Shown piece after piece: positions 29,840 through 41,008 of a DNA stretch of 64,000 bases; the first letter of the stretch is position 1, and each line of letters opens with the position of its first letter. The position numbers and the translations under genes were made by a program. Source of the stretch: Kitagawia praeruptora (taxonomy: Eukaryota; Streptophyta; Magnoliopsida; Apiales; Apiaceae); the NCBI GenBank assembly GCA_037693485.1, contig CM075344.1:70799501-70863500 (forward strand). Direction: 5' to 3'. The notes beneath the pieces are model-generated. The model saw nothing but the letters and a program-made list of their open reading frames with translations. It did no database searches and was not told the DNA's origin.

Positions 29840-31896
29840 TCAAGAAGGAGGAACTTCGTCGGAATCCTTTGTGATATCTGGTGCTGGGAGAACAGGTGGA
29901 GTAGCTTCAGGAGCAGGAACCTCTGTAGTCTCAGGGTTAGAACCTAGAGACCTCTCAACCGTGGTAACGGGAGGTACAGGGTCTTGTGGAGTCAGAGCTT
30001 CTTTCTCAAAATCTTTGATCATGCCCACCACGTCTTCACCCAGCAGGGACCAGTTTAACTCAGGCATCTTCTCCCACATGGACCTCATGTAGTCTCTGAC
30101 ACCTTCGTTATAACCTTCATCGTACCTAGCTTTCTCATGTATGAGCGTAGAGGATTTGACAGCATCAGCAACAGCATTCAAGGCATCCACCTGAGCTTCT
30201 AGTTCATTAATTTTCTCTAGCATTGACAGTTTCTCATCATTCAGAGTTTTAGCTTGAGCTTGAAGTTTCACCTTATTATTCTTCAAAGAGGTTTCTACAG
30301 TTTTAGACCTCCTCACAGCAGCAGTAGCTAGGTTCACCCTCTCCTCCTTAGCACTCAGCTCCTCCTTAAGTTTTGTCACTTCTCCTTGCAACCGGAGGTC
30401 GTACTGTGTCTTCTCAGCAAAATCATCACAATACCTGAGGGCAAAGAATGCATTTTCGGTAGCAGAAAACCTCATGGCATGCATAGCTTCGGTGGAATCC
30501 ATCTTGGCCCAGCTGGCAATCGCTTTCGGAAGCACGTGTGTCAATCAGTTCCTTAAATTGATTCTGAGATGCATGCGATTCGACCTTCACAACTTTACCT
30601 TTCTTCATGGACCTGGTTTGTGAGCTCCCAGAAAGGTCAAGAGTAGTCTGAGCTAACTTACGCTTGGAGGAACCTGTTGGTTGAGTCTGAATTGAGGCTG
30701 GAGTAGGCGCCTGAGTAATAGGAGTTGCAGTAAGCGGAACCTCCTTATCTTCAGTCTTGAAGATCTCATCCACGTTTTTGGTTCGTTTATCAAAAGAAGG
30801 AACCTTGGGAGCCATGTCTGCATTAGTCAATAAGTTAAGATTAGAGGTGTATATATGAAACAAACGAATATAATTGCACAGATATAGTCAATAAGAAAAG
30901 CATAACGACGAGGAAGCTCATACCAGAAGTTGAAGGAATAAAACCTAGGGCGGTTAGGTTATCAGGAGTCATCAGAATCAAACAATCTCTAGTGGAAGCT
31001 GATAGTTTCAGGATTTCAGTTGCTCTTTCCAAACAAACTCCAGTAAGGATGGTTTGTTTAGGAATATTGGGTCGACAATTAAACTGGTATCTAACATAGG
31101 GGCAATTATAGCAATACAGAAATTGTTCCGACCATTGTTCAAAGTTTTGTTTAACATTGTTTATGCACTGACCCTGGTGGCAAGGCCAGGCTGAAAGGTA
31201 AAAACAGCCAGAGCTTCTCCCAGTGTCTTTCAGTCTGAAGAAATATCCCAATTCAAGGGCTGTCAAAGGAACTGTAAATTTGCTGGAATATAGTATAAAG
31301 GTGTTGATGGCTAACCGATAAGAATTAGGGGTGAGTTGCATTGGTGCTAGTTCGTAAAAGTCTAGGACCTCTCGTAAGAAAGGATGAAGAGGCATGGAAA
31401 CACCTACTCTCAAGAAAGCAGCAGAGATAACAACATGAAGGATACCTTGTTTTGGAACTTTCAGATCAAACCTGTGAGCTCTCTCACCAGGTTCTGGGAT
31501 TGTTATATTATAGACAGGACGGTGACATTCCTCGAATAGTCTTTCTAGTTTCATAGAGGTCATGACGGAATCTGATTTTTCACAAAAAGGGACCATCTCT
31601 TGTTTGAATGATTCTTTTTCTACCGATATCTCATTTTGAAAGTCGGGTTCTAAGAGGGACTCAAGTTCAAGCTCGGGTTTTGATACCTCCTCATTATCGG
31701 AAGGCCAATCTTCTCCTAAATCAATTAAACTCAGGGATTTGGTTTGATCATTGATGTTAAGAGGTCTCACAAGAATATCTTGAGGTTCATTAGCATTTGG
31801 AATTAAAACCCTAGATCTAGTCCAATTGCTGATAGATTTGGTAAGGACAGGGTTAATTGAAGAATGGTGGTCGGAATGTGTTGAGTCAGAAGACAT
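29840..31896 (-). pseudogene. G2 antisense gene: putative plant transposon protein with coiled coil, one frameshift
   Basis: The counterpart of the G1 antisense gene. The ATG at 31896 follows a 3' splice site (CTTACAG). Exon 2 (31896-30924) holds PLHPFLREVLDFYEL and GYFFRLKDTGRSS. The intron 30923-30818 (GTATGAGC...TGCAG) is 106 bp as in G1. The last exon holds MAPKVPS, a basic patch and the coiled coil KLKEELSAKEERVNLA, ending at 29840. It has CAG where G1 has the 16659 stop, but an apparent two-base loss in an AC repeat near 30537-30545 shifts the frame. Each copy is thus broken at a different place, so the gene was probably intact in their common ancestor. Confidence 0.8.
30818..30923 (-). 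other. Coding intron of the G2 antisense gene
   Basis: 106 bp between GTATGAGC and TGCAG; the same length and junctions as the G1 intron. Confidence 0.8.
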
Positions 31897-32221
31897 CTGT
31901 AAGAAACAAACGAAGAAAGGTCAGGTTTTTGGGCCTCTTAAGAGAGAAAATTATGGTTCTGAGATGTTTAAATAATCATAACTATAAGATACGGGGCAGT
32001 TAGTGAAATACACAGAAATTACAACATACATCGATTACAGCATGAAGCATATAGAAGATGAACGGATAGTTAACAGTTACAATAAAAATCATGGCAATAT
32101 GACTGTGAATCGGCGAATAGACAACCACTAAGCAAGGTATAGTGGATAGTCGTGTGTGGAACATGGATTGTGAAGCATAGATATAGACATGTACATACAC
32201 TATTAGGTAAAAATAGCATGC
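31897..32221 (-). other. 3' part of the leader intron of the G2 antisense gene
   Basis: The stretch from the acceptor (TTACAG at 31902-31897) up to the Copia-II insertion is homologous to G1 17379-17718. It ends in the TSD CATGC (32217-32221). Confidence 0.7.
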
Positions 32222-32725
32222 TATTGCCCAGTAATTAACAATTGTAGAAGGGGGGTTGAATACAATTGTATAAGATTTTCGACTTAAACAGAAATAACAC
32301 AAGTATGAATCAATAACAGCTTTATTAATTCTGATATAAAACTGTTACAAAACTCTCTTAAGAAATTCTTATGTTCTTAAGAGCTGCTAGGTTACAAGAT
32401 AACTCGTGTAAGCGATTACAATAATGTAAAACCTAAACTGTGTTTATATAGAGTACACAGTTACACTATCAATTACAAGATATTCTAAATCAATTACATA
32501 TAACTCTGAATGCATATCTTGTATGATAGCTGCCTTCCTATAAATTAGGAACCGACATATCAATCTTCCTTGATCTCTGGTCTAATGAGAATCTTCACGT
32601 AATCCTGACCAGCTTCTAATACTGATGATACCTTCATACTGACGTTGTATTACTGATGACGTCAGCATCAGTATCTTGATCAGTAACAATCCAGATCCTG
32701 ATATCACTTGAATCAATATCTAACA
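32222..32725 (-). repeat. Copia-II 3' LTR
   Basis: 504 bp, TATTGCCCAG...ATCTAACA; the first bases read TATT where the partner has TGTT, a G-to-A change. The minus-strand TATA box TATATAAA is at 32443-32450. A stem ACAATTGTA/TACAATTGT encloses a GAAGGGGGGTTGAA loop. It contains ACTGATGACGTCAGCATC. Confidence 0.94.
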
Positions 32726-32742
32726 ATCTCCCCCAATTTTTA
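32726..32742 (-). other. Copia-II polypurine tract
   Basis: The minus strand reads AAAATTGGGGGAGAT directly before the 3' LTR, the same core as in Copia-I. Confidence 0.9.
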
Positions 32743-32802
32743 CTTAATGAAATAAAGCACAAATTATTTGATTCAATGATGTCAAAAACTCAAAACAAAA
32801 TT

Positions 32803-35800
32803 CTACAAGTAATCTTCAGGTTCAATCTCAGAAATCCTTACAAAAAAATTATTTATCTGCAAGAAGCTTGATAATAATTCTTCTTCCTTCTCTGCTAGAA
32901 TCTGAATCAGTCTTTTCTTCAGACTTCTGAGTTCTTCATTATTCTTGTCAATCTGATAAATACCAGCCCTGAGATTTTGAATTGAGCTTCTTGGTAAATT
33001 CAACTCTCCCAACAGTAAATATACAATATCTCTTCCACCAGGATTCAAAGATAACTTTTCTTGCCTCAGAATTACTTCTTTAACAGCTGAACCCTTTTGC
33101 ATTTCTACTTCTCGACCTTCTGTGTTCAAATACATGGGGGTATAATTACCATCATATCTTGATCCTCCATCCACATATCTGGATTTTATTTTCATGAAGA
33201 TCATAGTACACCAGTTTCTGTAAACACTAGCTTCTCTATCAGGAATGCTTCTATTTTCAAGCAAATATAGAACATATTTCAGTTCTTTTGTTGACTTGCA
33301 TAATACATCATGAATGCTTAGTCTCTTGACACTTTTGTCTTTCATAAAGTATAACAACTTTTCAATCATTTTGCCATCCATCTTGCATGCAACAATTGCA
33401 ACTGATTCAAGTTCCCAAAGATCATCAACAGTTAATTCTTCACCTAATCTTCTGGTAAGAAAATGTTGATCTGCTTGAAATACAGGTATGAACTTTGCAT
33501 CCCTAGAACCAAATCCTCCTCTATTATAAGGTTTCAGTCCCTTCAGATCAGAACTCATTTCAATCCACCTTGGTGGACCTTTATCAGGTTCAGAAGATTT
33601 TGCTTTCTGAAGTCCAGAAAACATTGGAGGTTCTGAAATTACTCTTCCAGACTTAAAAATAACTGGTCCAGTATATTTCAGTTTATTAACTTCAACCCAC
33701 TTTTTCTTTCTCTTCTTTGTTTGTGGATCACTAAGTTCTTCTTCTTCTTTCACTTGTTTAGATATATCAAAAAATAAATCCTTTTCAGAATTAATCAGCC
33801 TTCTGAAATATTCTTTGCTGGCTCTTTCAACAATATCAATCACACTGTTTCTGACTTCTATAGATCTTCTAACATTACCAGTATCAAAATCAACAGTTTC
33901 CTTCTTTGCTTTTTCAACTTTCTTTTTCTTTCTCTCTAAAGGAATTTCTTCTTCTTCTGTACCAGGCTCATCAAAGATACTTGATGATGGAAAATATTCA
34001 AGAGATAAAGAAGTTTTCTTCTTTAAATCTTCAGTAATCTCCTCTATTCTGATTCCACTAGACCTTGTCTGCCTTGTACTTATTTGAACAGGTTTCCTTC
34101 CTCTGCCTCTATTTCTTCCTCCTCTGCCTCTACCTCTTCTTGCAGTAGGAGCTTCCTTCTGTCTTGCAATCTCCTCAAAAATCCTGTTTTGTTCCTTTAC
34201 AATTTCATCAGTAGTCATATCAGGATTTTCTTCAGAAGTTAATTCAAGTGCCTTTTTAGCATGATACTGATGAAACTTATCACTGTTTCGATAAACAAGT
34301 TCACTTTCACCTGATTCAGTGATAATTTCTTCAAAGAGGTGAGGAGCATCTTGTACATCAGTAATCAACATATCTTCATCACCTTCAGGAATTGTAGAAA
34401 GAGTTTGCCTTCTTTTTCCAGATTCAGAAACATGAGTTGACTGATTAGTTTGAGTCTGAGTTGAACTCCTCCCCTTTACTAAACCAGCATCAGAGGTTCA
34501 TTTTCCTTTCCCATGTTGTTGTTGAGTACTAGTACCACCATCATTTCCAGAAGTATCATCCTTATCCTTTCTCACAACTGGATTAGGTGTACATTTTGTT
34601 TTGACTACCTTCTCCCCCTTTTTGACATCTGCATCTTCTTCAATAAAGAAAGATAAGATAAGCTTGAGTGTCTCATCAATATTGTCAACTTTCAATTCCA
34701 AGACATTCATTCTTGACTCCATCTTCTTTTCAAGGGCCTTAATATCATCAGCAAGAAGACGAGCTTGAGAAGTAGTAGCAAATATAGAAACAGTTGTATG
34801 AATTTCCGCTTGAACTTTAGCATTTTTGTCCTTCATAGAATCAATCTCACTCTTCAATCCCTTTGCTAGAAGAGCATTAGTCTTGAGAAGGGCCTTAAGT
34901 TCAGGAGTAGGCATCCTCGTGGCAATGTGACCAGAATGAAAAAGAGCATTATGGAAATTCATCTCAGCATTCGGCTGATTCCATTCAGTATCCCATTCAT
35001 ATCCCCTTCCAGCTTGAGTATCAAGAGGAAGTGTAGAACTATACTCCCCTCTGAACTCTTCTTGGGTAACAGACTGCATGTATCTACTCGAAGATCCATA
35101 AGTAGAGACTAGACTTGCTTTTATTGCTACCTGCATTTGAATTGCCTCAAGATCATCTTCAGCATGATCATCATCATTATCTGAGCTATCATCGGACTCA
35201 GGAAGTTTATTATCTACATTATCTTCAGGATTCATAACTCCTTTCAATCTCGAATCAACAGTAGATGGAACTGTTGGTTTCTGAAGACCTGCAATAGGAT
35301 TAGAAACATTTCCTAGATCTCTCTGTTCTTTTAAAGTGATCTCATCACTTCTCACAACATTACCTAAGTTGCTTTCAATAGCAACTTCTACCTCACTAGA
35401 AGTTTGTAACTTCTCACTCATGTCTACCTCTTCTTTTGCCAGTTCAGGAGACTGCCTCTCATCACTCTTCTTTTTCTATAATTGTTTTCTCTCATCCTCA
35501 CTAGAAAAGCTCTGGCTCATTATTTGTGAAGAAATAAGAGGTGGCTGGGAAGAGTGGACTGAAGTCATACAAATAGAGGTATCCCTTGTATCAGGTCTAT
35601 CTGTAATCATACTATCAGTATTAAGAGAAGTAGAGATAGAAGTGTTACCTGAAGAAGTAGGTAGTGAGTCCATTGGCCTTGCAGAAATTGGCTCGATAAG
35701 CAATGGAATAGTTGGATCAGTAGTACTTGCATCAGGATTGACAAATGCAACTAAAGCATGACTTGCATCAGTATTAACTACTGATGGTTCTTGTGTAGTC

Positions 35801-37794
35801 TGAGGTTGTGAAGCTTCTTCAACACTTTGAGTTAAAGGTTCTTGTGTGCTTCCCTCAAGTGCAGTGTCCTTTAGTATCTCATCATATTCAGCAATATGCT
35901 TGACATGAGCAGCTTTATCAGCCAGACTTTTGACTAAGTCAATTTCAATTTCAGAAGCCCCTTGAGCAGTGTCAGGAAACTCCTTTGCTATTGTGACGGT
36001 GCCTGCATCTTCACTTTGAGAAGATGGTTCTTGTGGGGCAGGAATATTCTTGTCTTCACTTTCCCTTTGAGAAAGTGGTTCTTGTGGGACTGGATCTGCA
36101 GTAGCTGCTGAACTACTTTGAAGTTCAGGTTCTTGTGGGCTAGATCCTTTCAGAGGTGATGATGTCCTCTGTTTCTTTTGTCGTTCAAAAACTTTTGATG
36201 TAGTTTGTTGTTGCATATAGAGAGGTGGTGGCTTTTGTCCAAGTTTGACAGCAATGCCAACAACCTTGTCTAGTGACATGTCAAATGTCCTCTTCTGTGA
36301 TGATGTAGAGACTGGAGAATCAGAGATTTCAACAGTCTTCACAGGCGAAGTATCAGGAGTAGAGACATTAAGATCAGTAGTTGAGTCAGGAACTGATGAT
36401 GCAACCGGATTCTGATCACCTTCTATATTATCATCAAGATTCTGTATCTCTAGAGGAATAAAGTATGGACTATTTTTATGTAATCTCCTTCTTTTCTTTG
36501 GCTTTTCAGAAACAGCCATTTCTTTGGGAGCTACAGTAATGACTTCCTTTTTCTTCAAAGCAACAGATAAAGGAACTTTGTCATCATCAGAATCATAATC
36601 AGACTAAGAATCAATTTTCTGACTGAATTTCCTCTCTTCTCCTATTTCCTTATACACCCCTATGTCAATCAAAGATTGATCAACTTTAAGCACAGATTTC
36701 TCCTTAGCCAGGACCCCTTGTTCACCCCCTTGTGTCTTCTTTTGAGAGTGAGTTTGTGTGGAGAAATTATTTGATCCTGATTGTCTTCCAGACACATCAG
36801 ACCTAGCTAATTTCTTTGATTTTACAACCGATACCTTTTGTGAGACACCAGGGGTGGATGACTGTTTGGTTGAGTGTTTGAGTTGAGTGCTTTGGTCAGA
36901 AACAGGATTGGTAGTGTCCTGTCTCATAGCACCAGGTCCTTGACCATCAGTAATCGATCCATAATGAGTAGGCATTCTCTTGGTTAAAAGAAGCCTGACC
37001 TCATTAGGAATGTATGCACTTATACCTTCAAAACCATTTGCCTTATCACTCTTAAGCAGAGAACTGATGTTGTTAGCAGAAATCTTAAAGATAGATAAAT
37101 CTGTATCATCAGGAAATTCAACATTGGGACAAAGATACGAGAATATTAACTGAATAAATCTAATATAGCAAACAAAACCACATTTATCTTTCTTTCTAGC
37201 AGTTAATGCTCGCAATATGAAAGACCCATAATCAAAAGGAGTTTCATAGATTAGAGAGTACCCAATGTGAACTGAGGAAGTAGGTAAGGCATCAAAGTTA
37301 GATACCTTATTCAAGAAACACCTACTTATGGTATCAAAGAAGAAATTCCATTCCTTCTTTAGCTTGGTCCTGAATAAATCTCCAAATTTCTTTGGTTGTC
37401 CATTGTAGCCCAACTTTAAAGCAAACTCCAAAAGAAAAGCATCAGTAAACTTTTCTGGAGTCTCACCATTTAGAGATGGTAGTTGAAGAGCTTTACAAAC
37501 AACATCTGGAGTGACTTGATGTGTAACACCATTGTATTCAAAACTCATATTCGGCTTTCCTGATGGCATACACTCACCAAAAACAGCAGTACTCTACACC
37601 TGCATAACACTCTTAAAAGAAACTTTGGCAGGTTGAGTAAGAGCATAATTGATTGGACTTGAGGCCAAAAGATCCTGAATGATTTGAAAATCATTATCTA
37701 GTTCCTGATGATCAAGAACTGCATTAAAGTTGTTAGGAGCAAACGTAACACCATGAATTACAACATTATTGTTTATGAATGCAGACGAAGACAT
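32803..37794 (-). pseudogene. Copia-II env-like ORF with C-terminal extension, four in-frame stops
   Basis: One continuous reading frame from MSSSAF at 37794 to 32803, broken only by TAG at 37594, TAG at 36604, TAG at 35476 and TGA at 34498. The first part matches the Copia-I env-like protein (SPINYALTQP; YIRFIQLIFSYLCPNVE; GVSQKVSVVKSKK). The middle has several QEPxSQ repeats. The segment ending near 34600 has the coiled coil and DVKKGE. After the TGA the same frame runs another 560 codons, absent from Copia-I, with an Arg/Gly-rich patch (RRGRGRGGRNRGRGRK), Lys-rich patches and a folded-looking C-terminal region (LTVDDLWELESVAIVA). I recognise no known domain in that extension. Confidence 0.8.
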
Positions 37795-38321
37795 TCTTAA
37801 GTCGAATGAGTAGGAATTTGTGATTTTCAATTTAGGGTTTGTGTTCGCATAAAGTGATAGAGAAGATACAATACTGATACTTTGAGAATGAAAGAATCAA
37901 TTTAGAAAACTGAATTGATTATAAACAAAACTAATGATTTCTCAAAGACAGATGTCAGCAATCTACTCGTGCACACATAGGTAATGGACAAAATTACGTG
38001 TAAGAGTGGTAATAACCGCACGCGACACGATTTACAAACTGTATGTATATACTCAAGTGAGTACAATACACGCGCCCGTATTATTTAGGAAATAAGATTG
38101 TGATAAAAATAAAACAATGTAATTTGTTTTAATTAAAGAAATTAAAACATCACAATCAAAAAATACCTGGTACTAACACCAGTAATATGAATCGTTTCAT
38201 ATTATCGTTCCACTCTTCTCTATTTAATCCTAGAGACTTGTCCACTTACTTTTTAACCCTTCTACTTCTTCTTCTCTCCTGCAAACCAAAAGCTTTTCTC
38301 AAAAAATATCTTAGTACAGAG
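37795..38321. promoter_or_regulatory. Divergent intergenic region of Copia-II
   Basis: It lies head-to-head between the env-like ORF and the small opposite-strand ORF, as in Copia-I. An ACAAACCCTAA telo-box-like word is in the env-side leader (about 37838-37850). AT-rich TATA-like words are at TTATAAT on the minus strand (about 37918) and TATTTAAT on the plus strand (about 38220). A two-way promoter is inferred. Confidence 0.45.
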
Positions 38322-38579
38322 ATGGCAAATCTTACCATTAAAGAAAAGAATCTTCATCTCATCGAGAAAAGAGATATCTTCAGTTATACTCGTGAAGATT
38401 TTGATGCTTTCAACTGGGAAAGATAACTTGAGACTCTCTGGTTGCAGATGGATGCAGGTCTCGAGGAAATTGAGAAAGAAAAACCTGCAAAAGTGATTGA
38501 CATCGATGCTGCCCTTCAAGCAACATTAGCATGGCTTTCATCTAAGGCATCCTCATCCAACTCCATCAACCATTGTTAA
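38322..38579 (+). pseudogene. Small ORF antisense to Copia-II, one in-frame stop
   Basis: An 85-codon frame from ATG 38322 to TAA 38577, interrupted by TAA at 38424 (probably CAA originally). It is charged and helical in character (EKNLHLIEKRD, LEEIEKEKPAKVIDIDAALQ). An upstream in-frame extension from 38187 is possible. No known domain. Position and orientation match the Copia-I antisense ORF at 7627, and the downstream ACAAAAAGATGT (about 38708) is shared. Confidence 0.45.
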
Positions 38580-39043
38580 TGAATATGTCACCAAAAATAA
38601 CCTTATCCCTATCAACCTCCACCCAAACAAAGTGGCAAAGATGGGATCTGGGATGGCTACTAACAATGGAGTGGTTTGGACTTTATTTTCTGTTGAATAG
38701 ATTAGTAGAACAAAAAGATGTAATCTGTGAATGTAATCTTTTTCTTACTATCAATGAAAAACTTGTTTCTCTAATCTTATTCATTGTTATCTGCATTGAA
38801 CTTGTTCTTCAAATAATTAAATCAAAGAAATAAACATGATAACTAATTATAGTAATCACCTTATTAACAAGTTCAAAAATCACAAGTATATCAGGAATTC
38901 AGAACAGAATACTGAAATACATTACTGATTAGTGAAACGTCGCATCAGTATTCAATGTTTGACTGATGTCAGGATCAACTTTTCATCAGTAATCGAAATA
39001 CATCAGGATTTGATGAGCGTCAGTATTTGATCTTTCTCTGTTC
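38580..39043. other. Non-coding region between antisense ORF and pol end
   Basis: The probable 3' end of the antisense transcript, then a stretch full of ATCAGTAT, ATCAGGAT and ACTGAT words (38890-39030). No gene seen. Confidence 0.5.
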
Positions 39044-41003
39044 TCAGAAACTATCATAGTTTACCATTCCCAGTTCATTCACCAACTTTGTAAACGTAGC
39101 TTCAGGAAGTGGCTTGGTGAATATATCAGCTAGCTGTTGATCAGTAGGAACAAAGTGTAACTCAATTGTCCCTTCCATTACTTGCTCTCTTATAAAATGA
39201 TATCTGATACTGATATGCTTAGTAAGAGAGTGCTGCACTGGATTTCCTGTCATAGCAATAGCACTTTGGTTATCACAATAAATAGGTATTTTTTAATATG
39301 ACAAACCATAGTCCATTAGCTGATTTCTCATCCACATGATCTGAGCACAACAGCTTCCTGCAGCAATGTACTCAACTTCTGCAGTTGATGTAGAGATAGA
39401 CTTTTGCTTTTTACTGAACCAAGAAACAAGTCTTCCTCCAAGAAACTGACAACTGCCTGAAGTACTCTTTCTGTCTATTTTACAGCCTGCAAAATCAGCA
39501 TCAGAATAACCACATAAATTAAAATCAGATTCCCTAGCATACCAAAGGCCAAGTGATGGTGTGCCCTTCAAGTATCTGAAAATCCTTTTGACAGCTATAA
39601 GATGTGGTTCTCTGGGTTCTGCCTGAAATCTTGCACATAGACAGGTTGCATACATGATATCTGGTCTACTAGCAGTTAGATACATGATTAGGATCAAGCT
39701 TGGTAGCTGTGGCTATGGGAGTTGATGTAGTAGAGTTGTCTTGCATGTTAAACTTTTGCAATAGGTTCTTTGTGTATTTTGACTGATTGATAAAAATCCC
39801 ATCATCAGTCTGTTTAACTTGTAGACCTAAGAAATAGCTCATCTCTCCCATCATGCTCATTTGATATCTAGACTGCATTAGCTTTGAAAACTTCTCACAT
39901 AATTTAGAGTTAGTTGACCCAAAAATGATATCATCAACATAAATTTGAACTAACAGCAATTCCTTTCCATGATTCAAATAAAACAAGGTTTTATCAATTG
40001 TACCTCTTTTGAATCCACTTTCCAGTAGGAATTGAGCCAATGTCTCATACCAGGCTCTTGGAGCTTGCTTTAGTCCATAAAGTGCTTTATCCAGTCTGTA
40101 GACATAATCTGGATGTTTTGAATCAACGAAGCCAGGAGGTTGTTCAACATAAACTTCCTCTTCTAATTATCCATTGAGAAAAGCACTTTTCACATCCATC
40201 TGGAAAACTTTAAATTTCTTGTGAGCTGCATATGCAAGAAAAATTCTGATAGCCTCCAGTCTTGAAACAGGAGCAAATGTCTCATCATAGTCTATTCCTT
40301 CCTGTTGAGAATATCCTTTTGCAACTAGTCTTGCTTTACTTCTGATGATAGTGCCATCTGAATCTGTGTTGTTTCTGAACACCCACTTTGTACCTACAAT
40401 GGACCTTCCTTTAGGCCTTGGTACAAGTTTCCAGACATCATTTCTTTCAAACTCATTTAGTTCTTCTTGCATAGCAATAACCCAATCAGCATCCTTTAGT
40501 GCATCTTCAACTTTCTTAGGTTCCTCCTTTGACAGAAAGTTATGATAAAGACATTCATTTTGAGTTGCACTTCTGGTTCTAACACCTACTTCAGGATTCT
40601 CAATAATTAAATCAGGAGTATGACTTTTAGTCCATTTCCTTGCTGGTGGTAGATCATTCCTTGAATTTGATGCTTCCCCATGATTGGTGTTATCTTCAAA
40701 AGAACCAATGTTTTTAGAAGCTCCCCCTGAGATGTTGCTATCTGTTTCTGATCTGCTGTCAGAACTTGAATCTATTTCTGATGAATCTCTTCCTGATGTT
40801 TGATTTGTTTCATTGTTGATGGTCTCTTGATGTTGCTCCCCCTCAACATTTGCATTTCCATCAGTAATCTGTATTTCATCAGTAATAGAAGGTTCATCAG
40901 TATTTGATGAATTTTCAGTATCTGACAAGATTTCATCAGAATTCTTGGAGGCTTCATTTGCAAAAATCAAATCATCATGTAAGTCTTCAGAAATTCCTGT
41001 AAT
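39044..41003 (-). pseudogene. Copia-II pol, C-terminal part (RT and RNase H), broken
   Basis: The continuation of pol after the T1 insertion. RT motifs: KWVFRNN, QMDVKSAFLNG, YVDDIIFGS (about 39930). RNase H: YSDADFAGCKIDRKS, TAEVEYIAAGSCC, SLTKHISIRYHF. Breaks: TAA at 40167 after FLNG, a deletion of about 60-70 bp with frameshift near 39690 (between KLDPN and YLTASRPD), and TAA at 39293. A Ser/Asp/Thr-rich linker (40970-40700) precedes RT. Confidence 0.93.
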
Positions 41004-41008
41004 CTTCT

